DNA of 64,000 bases from Humibacillus sp. DSM 29435 (lineage in GTDB: Bacteria; Actinomycetota; Actinomycetes; Actinomycetales; Dermatophilaceae), in assembly GCF_001758225.1 (NCBI RefSeq), contig NZ_MAST01000034.1:1-64000 (forward strand). The letters run 5' to 3'. The notes under the pieces are model-generated. The model was not told the origin of the DNA. It did no database searches and saw only the letters and a list, made by a program, of their open reading frames with translations. The position numbers were made by a program, and so were the translations under genes. Below are positions 40,905 to 51,019 of the stretch, piece by piece. Positions within the stretch are counted from its first letter, which is position 1; every line of letters begins with the position of its first letter.

Positions 40905-43900
40905 CTACTTGAGATGTTCGGCGCCAGGGGCGTTTGTGGGAACGGTGGAGTGGACGGCGTATGGATTCGTCTCGATGGTCACCGTGAAGCTCTTTTCGTT
41001 GACAGTTATCAGATAGCTCACTCGGGACAGAACGTCGAAGACCAGCACCCCGCCCGCCGCCAAAGGCAGCCTGACGCGTGCACCGAGGGCCGTGGCAACG
41101 AGATCAACCGGACAACCGGTCGCAGCGGACCGCCGAATGAAATGCTCCACTCCCTTGTTCTGGGTATTAAGGTTCACTCGGCTGGGAGCCAGCATGATTC
41201 CCATTTTCAACTCCCCACCGAACCCCGGCCCAATCAGGTGCGCGCGGTGGAATCCTTGGACCTTGCTCGACCAATCCGCCGCGAGTTGGAGCGGCATGGT
41301 CTTCGCCTTGAGGATCTTGCCGGGGGTCGGCAGGCTGCGCTCTTTACCAGCCCCCGGGAGGCCTCGCCAGAAGCCATCTTTCACACTGCCCGTCGCCACG
41401 ACCTGGATGGTGTCGATGGTCACGCCCGTGGAATCGGTAACCGTTTTGCCGTAGGTCAGTTTCGCAGTGAAGTTACTGCTGTGCACCCGCAGCACCTCGC
41501 TGACCCTTGCGATCTCGGCTCGCATCTTCTCCAAGCGGAACAGCCCTTCGATAGGGTCTTTGCCCATCTTCGCCGACAGGCTCTGATAGGCCGATTCCAT
41601 CCTCTTGACGGCGGCGGTGATCTTGGGCGCCTTGGTATTCTCGATGGCCTGGCCGTCGATGGTCACACCGCGTTCGAGCTCGCCCAGCACCGCGAGCTTC
41701 ATCGTGGAGAGGGAGTTCAGCTGCTTCTTTCTTCCATCCGAAGTACCTAGGTCGGGCCTCTCGGTGATGAGCTCAGCCGCCTGGACCACTCGCTTCACAG
41801 CAGGCCCGAAACCGCTCGCTTGGGTGGAGTCTCGCCTCCTCTTGAACACCCCTTCCACGGCGGCCCGACCCGCTGGGCCCATGCCGGCCCGTTCCAGGGT
41901 GGCCAGGGCGGCCGCCAGCTCGGCATGCATCGCCGCCGGACTGAGGGCAGAGGCCCCACGCCACGGCTTGCTCTTGGCCAGACCAACCAGCTCGAGAAGC
42001 AGTTCGTCGGCTTTGCTCTTGGAGGCCTCTGCCTCCTTGACGCGAGCCGGGTCCGCCTTATCACCCGCAAGTCGCTTGACGGCCGCGAGATAGGCGTTCA
42101 CGTTGGCCGCGAACTGGGCATCCAGCGCTGCAGCGGCGGGAACCTTCTTGCTGAGCTTCCCGGGCTCCGAAGAGGCAACGTACAGCTGGGCCGGTTTGGA
42201 GCGGGTGCTGTACATGCTGTGCGACTCGCCATCCACCTCGAAGGTGCGGCGAAAGGTGACCCCTAACATTCTGTCGCGCAGGGCCTGCGCTTTCCCCTTC
42301 CCCCACGCAACACCCTTGGCCACCACGGCGCCCGCCTTGGCCTTGCCCTTCGCCCATGCACCCGTGACCTTGTTGGCCACACCCGTGAACTTCTTCCCGA
42401 AGGCGACAGCCTTGCCGACGACCCAGTCGATGACCTTAGTGATGGGTTTCTGGATGGTCTCGATGATCTTCTTGATCTTGTCTGCGATGCCGCCGAGCCC
42501 CAGCAACGAGGCGAGGAAACCGATGAGCAGCGGCACCATCTTGCCGAGGGTGGCCTCGATCTTGGCCGCCACCGCTCCCACCCCACCGGTCGCGACCGAC
42601 GCGACCGAGTCAATCACCGCGTCAACGAACTCCCCGAGCTGCGAAGCCTTTTCGACGAAGAACATGACAACGTCGTAGATGACCTTGCAGGCCTTGATGA
42701 ACGCCCCGGCGGGGTTGAGCATCGAGATCAGCCACGTGATGCCGGCCTTGATGATCTGGCTGGAGACCATCTCCTCGACCTGCTCCATCACCATCGTCTT
42801 GACGTCGCCGACCTTTTCCAGCACCCACCTCCACACGCCGCCCAAACCCTCGGAGACGATGACCTTGACGATGTCGAGCCCTCTCTCGACGAAGTCCATG
42901 GCCGGGGCGCCGATCTTGGCGACGATCCGCGCCCGCACCCGCCCCCAGGTGGCCCCGACGACTGACAGCACGAGCTTGACGACGCCCTTGAGGTCAAAGG
43001 CCTCCGGTAGCTCGACCCCGCCTTCGGACAGCGCCCCGAACAGCCACTCCTGCAGGCCCTTCTTGAGGTGGTCGAGAACGTTGGTGCCGAAGTTGACGAT
43101 GCCGGTCTTGACCGCGTTGACGAAGTTGTGAAGAAAGCCGATCGGGTCCTTGATGATCTGGCCGACCGCCGCAGCGGCACGGGCCAGCACGCCGAGCAGC
43201 ATGTCCTTGAGCTTGAGGATCGTCTGAACGACGTCGGTGATCGCCCCGATCGCCTTGTCGACCAGGCCCTTGTTCTCGGCCTGCAGGGCCTCGATGCGGT
43301 CGTCCAGGCCGTGGCGCGAGTCGACGTACTTCGTCGCGAGCGTGTCCACGACGGCGTCCTGCTTGGCGGCTACGTCCGACTCGAGATTGCCGAACTGCGC
43401 AGCTACCGTGTCTGCTGCCTCGGCCCCGACCTTCTTGAGGTCGTTGGGCAGCGCCTTCACATACGCCCCGATCTCGGCCTGCCCGGCCGCGATCCGCTGC
43501 TTCGCCGCACCGAGTTCGGCCCCCACGATGTCGGCGGCTTGCGAGATCACCCGGTCCATCTCCTTGAGGTAGACCTCCCGGCCCGCCTCGAAGAACTCGT
43601 TGACCGCAGACGGCATCCCGGTGAGCTTGTCCTTGAGCCACCGGTAGCCGCCCAGACAGCCGCCGTACCGGTCACGCTTGTAGGCCGACATCTTCGTCTC
43701 GACGAAGGCCTCGAACATCGCCTTGGCCCGGGCCTCGCCCGCTTCGAACGCCTGGTCGACCTTGGGGTCGATGCCATCGAGGGTCTTTCTCACCGCGGTC
43801 TCGGTGGCGGTGTAGATCGACTGCACCCTGGCCGACACCTCAGCCCGCTTGGCCTCATCCTGCGCCTTCGTCGCAGCCTTGCTCCCCGTCACCTGGGCCA

Positions 43901-45251
43901 GGGTCGACGTCTTGCTCGTCTGGATGCCGTGGACTGCGGCTTTCGACGTGCCATCAGCGTCGGTACGGGCCGCCGCCAGCGTCGCCGCCTCAGCCTGGCG
44001 GAACTGTGCCGGCCCGGTGTCGGCGTGGGCCGCCGCCTCGTGCTTGGCGGCCAAGGCACCCGTGAACTCAGCCTCGTTCGACGTGGCCAGCTGGGCCTCG
44101 GACACGTCGGCGCCGGCGAGCACGTTCACGGCCTGGTGCTTGCCCGCTTCGAAGTTGAGCTGGTCGGGCGGAGCCGGTTTCGGCGCGGCGCCAGCGGCGG
44201 GGATGGCGGCGGGCCGACCAGGGTCCTCCGCCTGGAGGGCCCCCACCGGTCTCGCGACCGCCTTCGAGGTGTCTGGCGTGGCCGCGGTCGCGGTCTCGAT
44301 GGCCTCGGCCGACTGCTGCTTGTTGCCGGCGACCAGGCCTTTGACCTCACCCTTGACCTGCCCTGCCTTGCCCGATGCCCTGTACTCGTCCGCCTCCTCG
44401 AGGTTCTTCGGCGCCTTGGCCTCGATGGCCGCCTTCACGGCCGCGATGAAGGCCCTCTTGTCGAAGGTGCCGGCCGGTTGGCCCTCCATGGTGTCGACCT
44501 TGGCCGCCTTGGCCTGACTGTCGATGTCATCACTCGGCGCCAGAGCGGCAGACTGAGCCTCCTGCGCCTTGCTGGCGGCGGTGGGGTGTGACCGCTTGAC
44601 CGCCGCGAACGAACGGACGCCACCGGTGACTGCGGCGAAGGCGGAATCCTGCTCGGGACGCAGGGGCTGTGGTGGGGTGGGCGGGGCCAGCACGTCGACG
44701 GTGCCGGTGGACGCCGTCGGGGTGCCTGCAGTCGCCGACGATGCCGACCCCCCGACCCCATGGGCGCCGCCCTCCTTGCCACCCTTGACAGGGTGCTTCA
44801 GCAGGGCGCCCTTGGCCAGGGGCGAGCTCGGGCGGGCCGGCTTGGGTGGGGGCACCGGTTTCTTCGCGGCAACGGTCGAGGGGCCGAACCCGGTCTTGGT
44901 CACCGTGAGCGCCGACGCGGGCGGCTTGCGGTCTGCACCGTCGATGTCGACGGCAACGCCGACCTCCTTGGCGGCCGTAAGCCCCCGTTCCAGGGTGTCG
45001 AGGTCAGGTTGACCGCTACGGGCCTGCAGCAGGGCAGCGTCGATCTCGGAGACCCGCTCGCCTCCGCCGGGCCGAGCTCTCGCAGCCAGCAGCGCGGTCA
45101 CTGCGGCGTTGCCGACACTTCTCTGCAGGGCGATGAGCGACAGCGGCGCCGACCCAGCACCCGAAGTCGCGCGCCGAGACGTCAGCGGCTCCTCCGCGGC
45201 GTAGGCACGTCGACGGGCCTCGCGAAGGTCAGCCGTCAGTGTGGCGCCCAT
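40905..45251 (-). CDS. large eCIS-associated effector-like protein with C-terminal nuclease-like domain
   Basis: A 1448-residue protein; ATG 45251 is preceded by GGAGGAGG, unlike the longer frame. Residues 42-51 are LQRSVGNAAV, the hallmark motif of proteins associated with extracellular contractile injection systems. A Pro/Ala-rich region follows, then helical segments (about 400-680), then a hydrophobic amphipathic block (about 680-950) that resembles a region shared by large eCIS-linked toxins. The C-terminus (about 1333-1395) contains FHRAHLIGPGFGGE and LAPSRVNLNTQNKGVE, reminiscent of His-Me finger (endonuclease NS_2-like) nucleases. No eCIS structural genes or immunity gene are nearby. 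Function inferred; toxicity untested. Confidence 0.75.
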   Translation of the reverse strand: MGATLTADLREARRRAYAAEEPLTSRRATSGAGSAPLSLIALQRSVGNAAVTALLAARARPGGGERVSEIDAALLQARSGQPDLDTLERGLTAAKEVGVAVDIDGADRKPPASALTVTKTGFGPSTVAAKKPVPPPKPARPSSPLAKGALLKHPVKGGKEGGAHGVGGSASSATAGTPTASTGTVDVLAPPTPPQPLRPEQDSAFAAVTGGVRSFAAVKRSHPTAASKAQEAQSAALAPSDDIDSQAKAAKVDTMEGQPAGTFDKRAFIAAVKAAIEAKAPKNLEEADEYRASGKAGQVKGEVKGLVAGNKQQSAEAIETATAATPDTSKAVARPVGALQAEDPGRPAAIPAAGAAPKPAPPDQLNFEAGKHQAVNVLAGADVSEAQLATSNEAEFTGALAAKHEAAAHADTGPAQFRQAEAATLAAARTDADGTSKAAVHGIQTSKTSTLAQVTGSKAATKAQDEAKRAEVSARVQSIYTATETAVRKTLDGIDPKVDQAFEAGEARAKAMFEAFVETKMSAYKRDRYGGCLGGYRWLKDKLTGMPSAVNEFFEAGREVYLKEMDRVISQAADIVGAELGAAKQRIAAGQAEIGAYVKALPNDLKKVGAEAADTVAAQFGNLESDVAAKQDAVVDTLATKYVDSRHGLDDRIEALQAENKGLVDKAIGAITDVVQTILKLKDMLLGVLARAAAAVGQIIKDPIGFLHNFVNAVKTGIVNFGTNVLDHLKKGLQEWLFGALSEGGVELPEAFDLKGVVKLVLSVVGATWGRVRARIVAKIGAPAMDFVERGLDIVKVIVSEGLGGVWRWVLEKVGDVKTMVMEQVEEMVSSQIIKAGITWLISMLNPAGAFIKACKVIYDVVMFFVEKASQLGEFVDAVIDSVASVATGGVGAVAAKIEATLGKMVPLLIGFLASLLGLGGIADKIKKIIETIQKPITKVIDWVVGKAVAFGKKFTGVANKVTGAWAKGKAKAGAVVAKGVAWGKGKAQALRDRMLGVTFRRTFEVDGESHSMYSTRSKPAQLYVASSEPGKLSKKVPAAAALDAQFAANVNAYLAAVKRLAGDKADPARVKEAEASKSKADELLLELVGLAKSKPWRGASALSPAAMHAELAAALATLERAGMGPAGRAAVEGVFKRRRDSTQASGFGPAVKRVVQAAELITERPDLGTSDGRKKQLNSLSTMKLAVLGELERGVTIDGQAIENTKAPKITAAVKRMESAYQSLSAKMGKDPIEGLFRLEKMRAEIARVSEVLRVHSSNFTAKLTYGKTVTDSTGVTIDTIQVVATGSVKDGFWRGLPGAGKERSLPTPGKILKAKTMPLQLAADWSSKVQGFHRAHLIGPGFGGELKMGIMLAPSRVNLNTQNKGVEHFIRRSAATGCPVDLVATALGARVRLPLAAGGVLVFDVLSRVSYLITVNEKSFTVTIETNPYAVHSTVPTNAPGAEHLK

Positions 45252-45466
45252 GGTCCTCCTCCCGCTGCCCATCGCCTTCTCCACTATCCCGGGTGGAGCC
45301 GCTTCGCGGACCGGCCAGGAGGCTGCCCGTTGGGGCATGTCGTGCTGCCCGTTCGTACAGGCGTGGGCAAGCGACGGCGGCTCCTGTTGCCGACTCGGGG
45401 ACATGTAGGTAAGTTCCGACCACACGGTGGAATGCGTTACTTCTTCACAAAATGCCTGGAGGCGCC
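45252..45466. promoter_or_regulatory. divergent promoter region: effector-like gene / muropeptide operon
   Basis: This 215-bp region separates the divergent starts. A short dyad TTCC...GGAA (45414-45432, with ACC/GGT inside) precedes the NagZ-like gene and could be a MurR site; the evidence is weak. Confidence 0.35.
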
Positions 45467-47305
45467 ATGTCCATGTCCGATCTCTCACGCCGTACTGTGC
45501 TCGCCGGAGGTACGGCGGCCCTGGCCGCCGGTGCCGCGACCGGCACGGCTCACGCCGACCCGGTCGATGCTGCCAGCGTTGGCACGCAGGCACGCGATAG
45601 GGCACGTGGCGAACACAGCTGGGTGATGTCGACACTTCGCCAGATGACGTTGAAGGAGAAGGTCGGTCAACTCTTCATCCAGAACGTGTACGGATCCGAC
45701 GCCACGACGCCCGATGACCGCAACCTCCCGCTCTACGGCGTGGCCAGCCCGGCCGAGGTCGTGCGCAAGTACCACCTCGGCGGCGTCATCTACTTCGCCT
45801 GGACCGACAGCGTGCAGAACCCGGCGCAGATCGTCGACCTCTCGAACGGCCTGCAGCGGGCGGCCCTCACCCAGCGCGGCACGGTGCGAGTCCCTCTGCA
45901 GATCGCCACCGACCAGGAGCAGGGCGTGGTCACCCGCATCGGCCCGCCCGCCACGCAGTTCCCCGGGTCGATGGCACTCGGTGCCGGCGGCAGCAGTGCC
46001 GACGCCCGCACCGCGGCCGCCATCACCGGTCGTGAGCTGCTCGCGATGGGCGTCAACACCGACTTCGCACCGGTCTGCGACGTCAACGTCAACGCGCTCA
46101 ACCCGGTCATCGGAACGCGCTCGTTCTCATCGCACCCCGACCTCGCGGCACGCCTCGTGGCCGCGCAGGTCGCCGGCTATCAGCGTGACGGCGGCATCTC
46201 CTCCTCCGCCAAGCACTTTCCAGGCCACGGCGACACCGCGACCGACAGCCACGTGGCCTTCCCGGTCATCACGCACACCCGTGAGCAGTGGGAGCAGATC
46301 GACGCTCCCCCGTTCCGGGCGGCGATCCGCGAGCAGATCGACATGATCATGACGGCGCATCTCTCGTTCCCGGCCCTCGACGACTCCGGCGACCCTGCCA
46401 CCCTGAGCCACGCCATCCTGACCGGTGTGCTCCGCGAGGAGCTGGGCTTCACGGGCGTCATCGTCACCGACTCGCTCGCCATGCAGGGCGTCCGCGACCT
46501 CTACGGCGACGCCGAGGTGGCCGTGCGCGCGCTGCTGGCTGGAGCCGACCAGCTGCTGATGACGCCGGCGATGGACGACGCGTATGCCGCCGTGCTCGCG
46601 GCCGTTCGCAGCGGGCGCCTCAAACGACGCGATCTCGACGCGAAGGTCGGGCGGGTGCTGCGCCTGAAGTACCGCCGCGGCGTGGTGAAGCACCCCTACG
46701 CCAACCCGAAGCGCCTCGACCGGGTGGTCGGTACCGACCGGCACCTCGCAGCGGCCGGATCCATCACCGACCGCACCACGACCCTCGTCAAGAACGACGC
46801 GTCGGTGCTGCCCCTCGCGGTCGACGGCGCGAAGGTGCTCGTCACAGGCTACGGCGCGACCACCACGGCCACTCTCGCCGCCGCCCTCGGCACGAAGGGC
46901 GCCACCGTGCAGACCCTCGTGACCGGCACGTCACCGACCGACGCCCAGGTGGCGGATGCCGTGGCAGCGAGCGCAGCGAGCGACAGCGTGGTCGTGACCA
47001 CGATGAAGGCGTGGGACACCAGCGTCACCGACCCCACAGGTGGGCAGCAGAAGCTCGTGAACGCCCTGCTCGCCACCGGGCGCCCCGTCGTCGTGGTGGC
47101 CGTTCGAGACCCGTACGACATCGCCTACTTCACCGACGCCCCCACCTATCTCGCGACCTACTCCTACAGCCCGGTGGCCATCGAGGCCGTGGCCCGGGTG
47201 ATCACCGGCGAGGTGGCACCGACGGCGAAGCTGCCGGTCGACATCCCGGTGGCGGGAGCGCCCACCGAGGTGCTCTACCCGTTCGGACACGGCCTCACCT
47301 ACTGA
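45467..47305 (+). CDS. exported GH3 beta-N-acetylglucosaminidase (NagZ-like)
   Basis: A 612-residue enzyme from ATG 45467 (GGAGG upstream). It carries a Tat signal peptide (SRRTVLAGGTAALAAG...AHA). The NagZ signature KHFPGHGDTATDSH provides the catalytic His-Asp dyad, and the nucleophile Asp is in VIVTDSLAM. A C-terminal GH3 second domain follows (from about residue 430). It would cleave GlcNAc from peptidoglycan fragments outside the cell, as in the Bacillus muropeptide-rescue pathway. First gene of the salvage operon. Confidence 0.92.
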   Translation: MSMSDLSRRTVLAGGTAALAAGAATGTAHADPVDAASVGTQARDRARGEHSWVMSTLRQMTLKEKVGQLFIQNVYGSDATTPDDRNLPLYGVASPAEVVRKYHLGGVIYFAWTDSVQNPAQIVDLSNGLQRAALTQRGTVRVPLQIATDQEQGVVTRIGPPATQFPGSMALGAGGSSADARTAAAITGRELLAMGVNTDFAPVCDVNVNALNPVIGTRSFSSHPDLAARLVAAQVAGYQRDGGISSSAKHFPGHGDTATDSHVAFPVITHTREQWEQIDAPPFRAAIREQIDMIMTAHLSFPALDDSGDPATLSHAILTGVLREELGFTGVIVTDSLAMQGVRDLYGDAEVAVRALLAGADQLLMTPAMDDAYAAVLAAVRSGRLKRRDLDAKVGRVLRLKYRRGVVKHPYANPKRLDRVVGTDRHLAAAGSITDRTTTLVKNDASVLPLAVDGAKVLVTGYGATTTATLAAALGTKGATVQTLVTGTSPTDAQVADAVAASAASDSVVVTTMKAWDTSVTDPTGGQQKLVNALLATGRPVVVVAVRDPYDIAYFTDAPTYLATYSYSPVAIEAVARVITGEVAPTAKLPVDIPVAGAPTEVLYPFGHGLTY

Positions 47306-47364
47306 CCCGGCCCGAGCCGACCTGAACCACCTCGACTCAGCCCGCCACGATCGGAGACCCAGCC

Positions 47365-48681
47365 ATGACCTCTCTCAACCGCCGTCAGCTGCTCACGGCC
47401 GGAGCCGCCGGTGCGGTAACGGTCGGGGTGGCCACTACGACGACCGGTTCGGCCATGGCCGACGAGCGCCCTCACGGGCCGCCCGCCGGTCGAGTCACCA
47501 CCGGGGCCGAGCGCGCAGCGGCATCCGGCTGGTCGGTGCTGCGCGGCCAGAAGGTCGGTGTCATCACGAACCCGACCGGCATCCTGACCAACCTGCGAAC
47601 CATCGTCGACGAGATGCACGAGGCGAACGCGGTCGACATCGTCGGCGTCTTCGGCCCCGAGCACGGCTTCCGCGGCACGGCGCAGGCAGGCAGCTCAGAG
47701 GGCACGCACACCGACCCGCGCACGGGCATCACGGTCTACGACGCGTACGGCGCCGATGCCACCAGGATGACCGAGCTGTTCCGCACGGCCGGAGTCGAGA
47801 CGGTCGTCTTCGACATCCAGGATGTCGGTGCGCGCTTCTACACCTACGTCTGGACGATGTACACGGCGATGCGTGCCGCCGTTGCGGTCGGTGCCCGCTT
47901 CGTCGTGCTCGACCGCCCCAACCCGACCGGCGGATCGGCCCGCGGGCCGATGATGACGACGCCCTACACCTCCGGAGTGGGGGCCAAGGAGATCGTGCAG
48001 GCGCACGGCATGACCGTCGGCGAGCTGGCTCGCTACTTCGCCGGCGAGTTTCTGCTCGCCGACGCGGGAGCCCGGTTGCGGCAGCTGTCTGTCGTCGAGG
48101 TGAAGGGGTGGTCACGCGAGACGACGTATGCCGCCACCGGGCTGCCGTGGGTGATGCCCAGCCCGAACATGCCCACTCCCGACACCGCCCTCGTCTACCC
48201 GGGCACGGGCATGTTCGAGGGCACCAACCTCTCGGAGGGGCGGGGCACCACGAGACCCTTCGAGCTGATCGGAGCGCCCTTCGTCGACTACCGATGGGCC
48301 GAACGCCTGGCGGCCCTCGACCTGCCCGGTGTCGCCTTTCGCGAGACCTACTTCACCCCGACCTTCAGCAAACACGTGGGACTCGTCTGTGGCGGCGTGC
48401 AGCTGCACGTGACGAAGCCGAGCCGGTTCGACCCGATGCGCGCCGCGGTCGAGATGCTGGTGGCCGCGAAGGCGCTCTACCCCGACTTCGACTGGCGCTA
48501 TGACACCTACGACCCCCAGCGGCCCTACTGGATCGACAAGCTGACCGGCTCGACCCGCCTGCGCACCCAGATCTCGGCGGGCGCCCCGGCCGACGAGGTC
48601 ATCGGGGCATGGCGACGCGAGCTGGCCGCCTTCAACGCTCGCCGCCGCCCGTACCTGCTCTACCGCGGCCGTGGCGCCTGA
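47365..48681 (+). CDS. namZ: exported exo-beta-N-acetylmuramidase (DUF1343, GH171)
   Basis: A 438-residue DUF1343 protein with a Tat signal peptide ([17 protein letters not shown]...SAMA). Conserved segments are GVFGPEHGFRGTAQAG, FDIQDVGARFYTYVWTM, VLDRPNPTGG and GTNLSEGRGTTRPFE, matching NamZ, which removes MurNAc from the non-reducing end of peptidoglycan chains after GlcNAc is removed by NagZ. The adjacent NagZ-like gene supplies that first step. Confidence 0.92.
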   Translation: MTSLNRRQLLTAGAAGAVTVGVATTTTGSAMADERPHGPPAGRVTTGAERAAASGWSVLRGQKVGVITNPTGILTNLRTIVDEMHEANAVDIVGVFGPEHGFRGTAQAGSSEGTHTDPRTGITVYDAYGADATRMTELFRTAGVETVVFDIQDVGARFYTYVWTMYTAMRAAVAVGARFVVLDRPNPTGGSARGPMMTTPYTSGVGAKEIVQAHGMTVGELARYFAGEFLLADAGARLRQLSVVEVKGWSRETTYAATGLPWVMPSPNMPTPDTALVYPGTGMFEGTNLSEGRGTTRPFELIGAPFVDYRWAERLAALDLPGVAFRETYFTPTFSKHVGLVCGGVQLHVTKPSRFDPMRAAVEMLVAAKALYPDFDWRYDTYDPQRPYWIDKLTGSTRLRTQISAGAPADEVIGAWRRELAAFNARRRPYLLYRGRGA

Positions 48682-50038
48682 GCCCCGGGTGAGCGACCTC
48701 TGTGACGGGCCCGACGGTCGTGAGGTCTCAGACGCCCTCGCCGGTTCGCCCCAGCCACCAGGTGGGCCACGTAGGCGACCGCCAGCCGGGTTTGCCTCGC
48801 CGCGAACCGTGCTCACTGACGTGCACCCATCGCAGGTCGGCCTCGACCCGGTGCCCATCGCGGCCGCGGTGGCGCAGGTGCACTCAGCCGAGGAGGCAAC
48901 CGTTGACGCGCCTGCGCTGTTCGCGGGAGCCGTGGGGGTGCTGGGCCACGACGGCCACATCGTTGCCCGCGACGCCAGCGGTTGGGCGCTGCGTTGGAGT
49001 GACGCGACCACCGAGCTGACGCGCGACCAGTGGGTGCCCGTGCGCACTGACACCCTCTTCGACCTCGCCTCGGTGTCGAAGCTGTTCACCTCGATCGCGG
49101 TCGTGCAGCTCGTCGAGGAGGGCACGGTGGGGCTGGACCAGCCGGCCGCCACCTATCTGCCCGAGTTCGCCGCCTCGGGCAAGCAGTCGGTGACCGTGCG
49201 CGAGCTGCTGACCCACACGTCCGGCCTCACCTCGTGGCTGCCACTGTGGAGCAGCCACCCCGACCAGGTCGCTCGCATCCAGGCCGTCATGGAACAACCG
49301 CTGTCGAACTCCCCGGGCTCCACCTACCTCTACAGCGATCTCAACCTGATCACCCTCGGGGTCATGGTCGAACGGCTCCGAGATGCACCGCTCGACGTCG
49401 TGGTGCACGACCACATCACGGCCCCTCTCGGCATGGTCGACACCGGGTACAACCCCACCGAGCGGCACCACGCTGCCGCCACCGAGTTCCAGACCGCTCC
49501 CCCTCGCGGCATGGTTCGCGGGGAGGTGCACGACGAGAACGCCTGGGCGCTCGGCGGTGTGGCCGGTCACGCCGGAGTGTTCTCGACGACCGACGACCTC
49601 GCCGTGCTGGCCCAGAGCCTGCTCAACGGCGGAACGTACGGCGGACACCGCATTCTGCGCCGAGACACTGTCGCATCGCTCGTCAGCGACGCCAACTCCC
49701 GGTTTCCTGATGATGCCCACGGCCTCGGGCTCGAGCTCGACCAACCGTGGTACATGGGCGCCCTGTCGGGCCCGCGCACCGCAGGGCACACCGGCTACAC
49801 CGGCACCTCGATCGTCATCGACTTCGCGTCTCACTCCTTCGCCATCCTACTGACGAACCGCGTGCACCCCTCTCGTTCATGGGGGTCGACGAATGGGGTC
49901 CGTCGCGACTGGGCGAACGGCCTGGCCGCGGCGCTGCCCCACAGCCACATCCCGGGCTCCGGCGACCTGCTCGACGACGAACGGCAGCCGGGTTCGCCGA
50001 CGGCACGGGGACGGGCCGCCATCGAAGCGAAGCCGTAG
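48671..50038 (+). CDS. serine hydrolase, class C beta-lactamase fold (AmiE/YbbE-like)
   Basis: Up to 455 residues; the GTG at 48671 overlaps namZ by 11 bp and has no clear ribosome site, so the true start (GTG 48689 or 48809 are options) is uncertain. The fold motifs are SVSK (catalytic Ser-Lys), YSDLN and GHTGYTG. In Bacillus the same position beside nagZ and namZ is held by AmiE, a hydrolase of this fold that removes stem peptide from MurNAc. That role is inferred. Its proline-rich N-terminus shows no signal peptide, although the two partner enzymes are exported. Confidence 0.82.
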   Translation: MAPEPRVSDLCDGPDGREVSDALAGSPQPPGGPRRRPPAGFASPRTVLTDVHPSQVGLDPVPIAAAVAQVHSAEEATVDAPALFAGAVGVLGHDGHIVARDASGWALRWSDATTELTRDQWVPVRTDTLFDLASVSKLFTSIAVVQLVEEGTVGLDQPAATYLPEFAASGKQSVTVRELLTHTSGLTSWLPLWSSHPDQVARIQAVMEQPLSNSPGSTYLYSDLNLITLGVMVERLRDAPLDVVVHDHITAPLGMVDTGYNPTERHHAAATEFQTAPPRGMVRGEVHDENAWALGGVAGHAGVFSTTDDLAVLAQSLLNGGTYGGHRILRRDTVASLVSDANSRFPDDAHGLGLELDQPWYMGALSGPRTAGHTGYTGTSIVIDFASHSFAILLTNRVHPSRSWGSTNGVRRDWANGLAAALPHSHIPGSGDLLDDERQPGSPTARGRAAIEAKP

Positions 50039-50047
50039 CGTGGGGCC

Positions 50048-50947
50048 ATGCTCGAGTCCTCCGACGGTGCCCTCGTGGTGACTGCCGCACCGGCGATCCC
50101 GCTGCTCGTGCGGCTGCGCGGCATCCGGCCCTCGCTGTCGCCCGCGGAAGACCGGGTTGCCGAGGTCGTGCTTGCCGATGCGAGGCGGGCCGCCGGGTTC
50201 ACGATCAGCGAGCTGGCTGCGGCCGCCGACACGTCCGAGACCACCGTGCTGCGTTTCTGCCGACGCCTCGACCTGCCCGGCTACCCCCGGCTGCGGCTCG
50301 CCCTGGCTGAGGAGTCGGCCCATCCCCGCAGTGCGGCGCGTGACGGCAGCGACATCAGCGCCACCGACACCATCGGCGACATCATCGCCAAGGTGGCCTT
50401 CACCAACGCGAGCGCGGTCGAGGAGACAGCCCAACAGCTTGACCGAACGTCGCTGGCCGACGCCGCCTCGGCTGTGGCCAGGGCCGGCCGTGTCGACATC
50501 TACGGCATCGGGGCCAGCGCCGTCGTCGGCACCGACCTGCAACAGAAGCTGCACCGCATCGGGGTGGTCGCCTTTGCCTGGAACGACCCCCACCTGTCCC
50601 TGACGAGCGCGACCCTGCTCGGGCGCGGTGACGTCGCGCTCGGCATCTCGCATTCGGGCACGACCGCCGAGACGATCGAGTCGCTGGCCGTCGCTCGCTC
50701 GACGGGGGCCACGACCGTTGCGATCACGAACTTCCCGCTGTCTCGGCTCGCGGTCGAGGCCAACCTGCTGCTCACCACCGCGGCGCGAGAGACCAGCCTG
50801 CGGTCGGGCGCCACGGCCAGCCGCATCGCCGCCCTCACCGTCGTCGACTGTCTCTACATCGCGGTGGCCCAACGCAACCTGAAGCGGGCCCGCAAAGCCG
50901 TGTCCGACACCCGCGAGGCCGTCGCCGGCCACCACCTGGGCGGCTGA
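50048..50947 (+). CDS. murR: RpiR-family regulator (MurR-like)
   Basis: A 299-residue regulator with an N-terminal RpiR HTH (TISELAAAADTSETTVLRFC) and a C-terminal SIS sugar-phosphate-binding domain (IYGIGASAVVGTDLQQKL, GISHSGTTAETIES). It lies between the AmiE-like gene and murQ, so MurNAc 6-phosphate or a similar sugar phosphate is the expected effector. It begins ten bases after the hydrolase stop. Confidence 0.9.
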   Translation: MLESSDGALVVTAAPAIPLLVRLRGIRPSLSPAEDRVAEVVLADARRAAGFTISELAAAADTSETTVLRFCRRLDLPGYPRLRLALAEESAHPRSAARDGSDISATDTIGDIIAKVAFTNASAVEETAQQLDRTSLADAASAVARAGRVDIYGIGASAVVGTDLQQKLHRIGVVAFAWNDPHLSLTSATLLGRGDVALGISHSGTTAETIESLAVARSTGATTVAITNFPLSRLAVEANLLLTTAARETSLRSGATASRIAALTVVDCLYIAVAQRNLKRARKAVSDTREAVAGHHLGG

Positions 50948-51019
50948 CGTGTCTGCGGGTGCCGGCGCGGGTGAGAACGTGACAGCGCGACCAACGCGAC
51001 GACCGAAGGAGCAGCCCTG

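Noticed and set aside
45252-45635. N-terminal extension of the large effector-like frame
   Set aside because: It overlaps the divergent NagZ-like gene and its promoter. ATG 45251 has a strong ribosome site, and the conserved motif comes 42 residues later.
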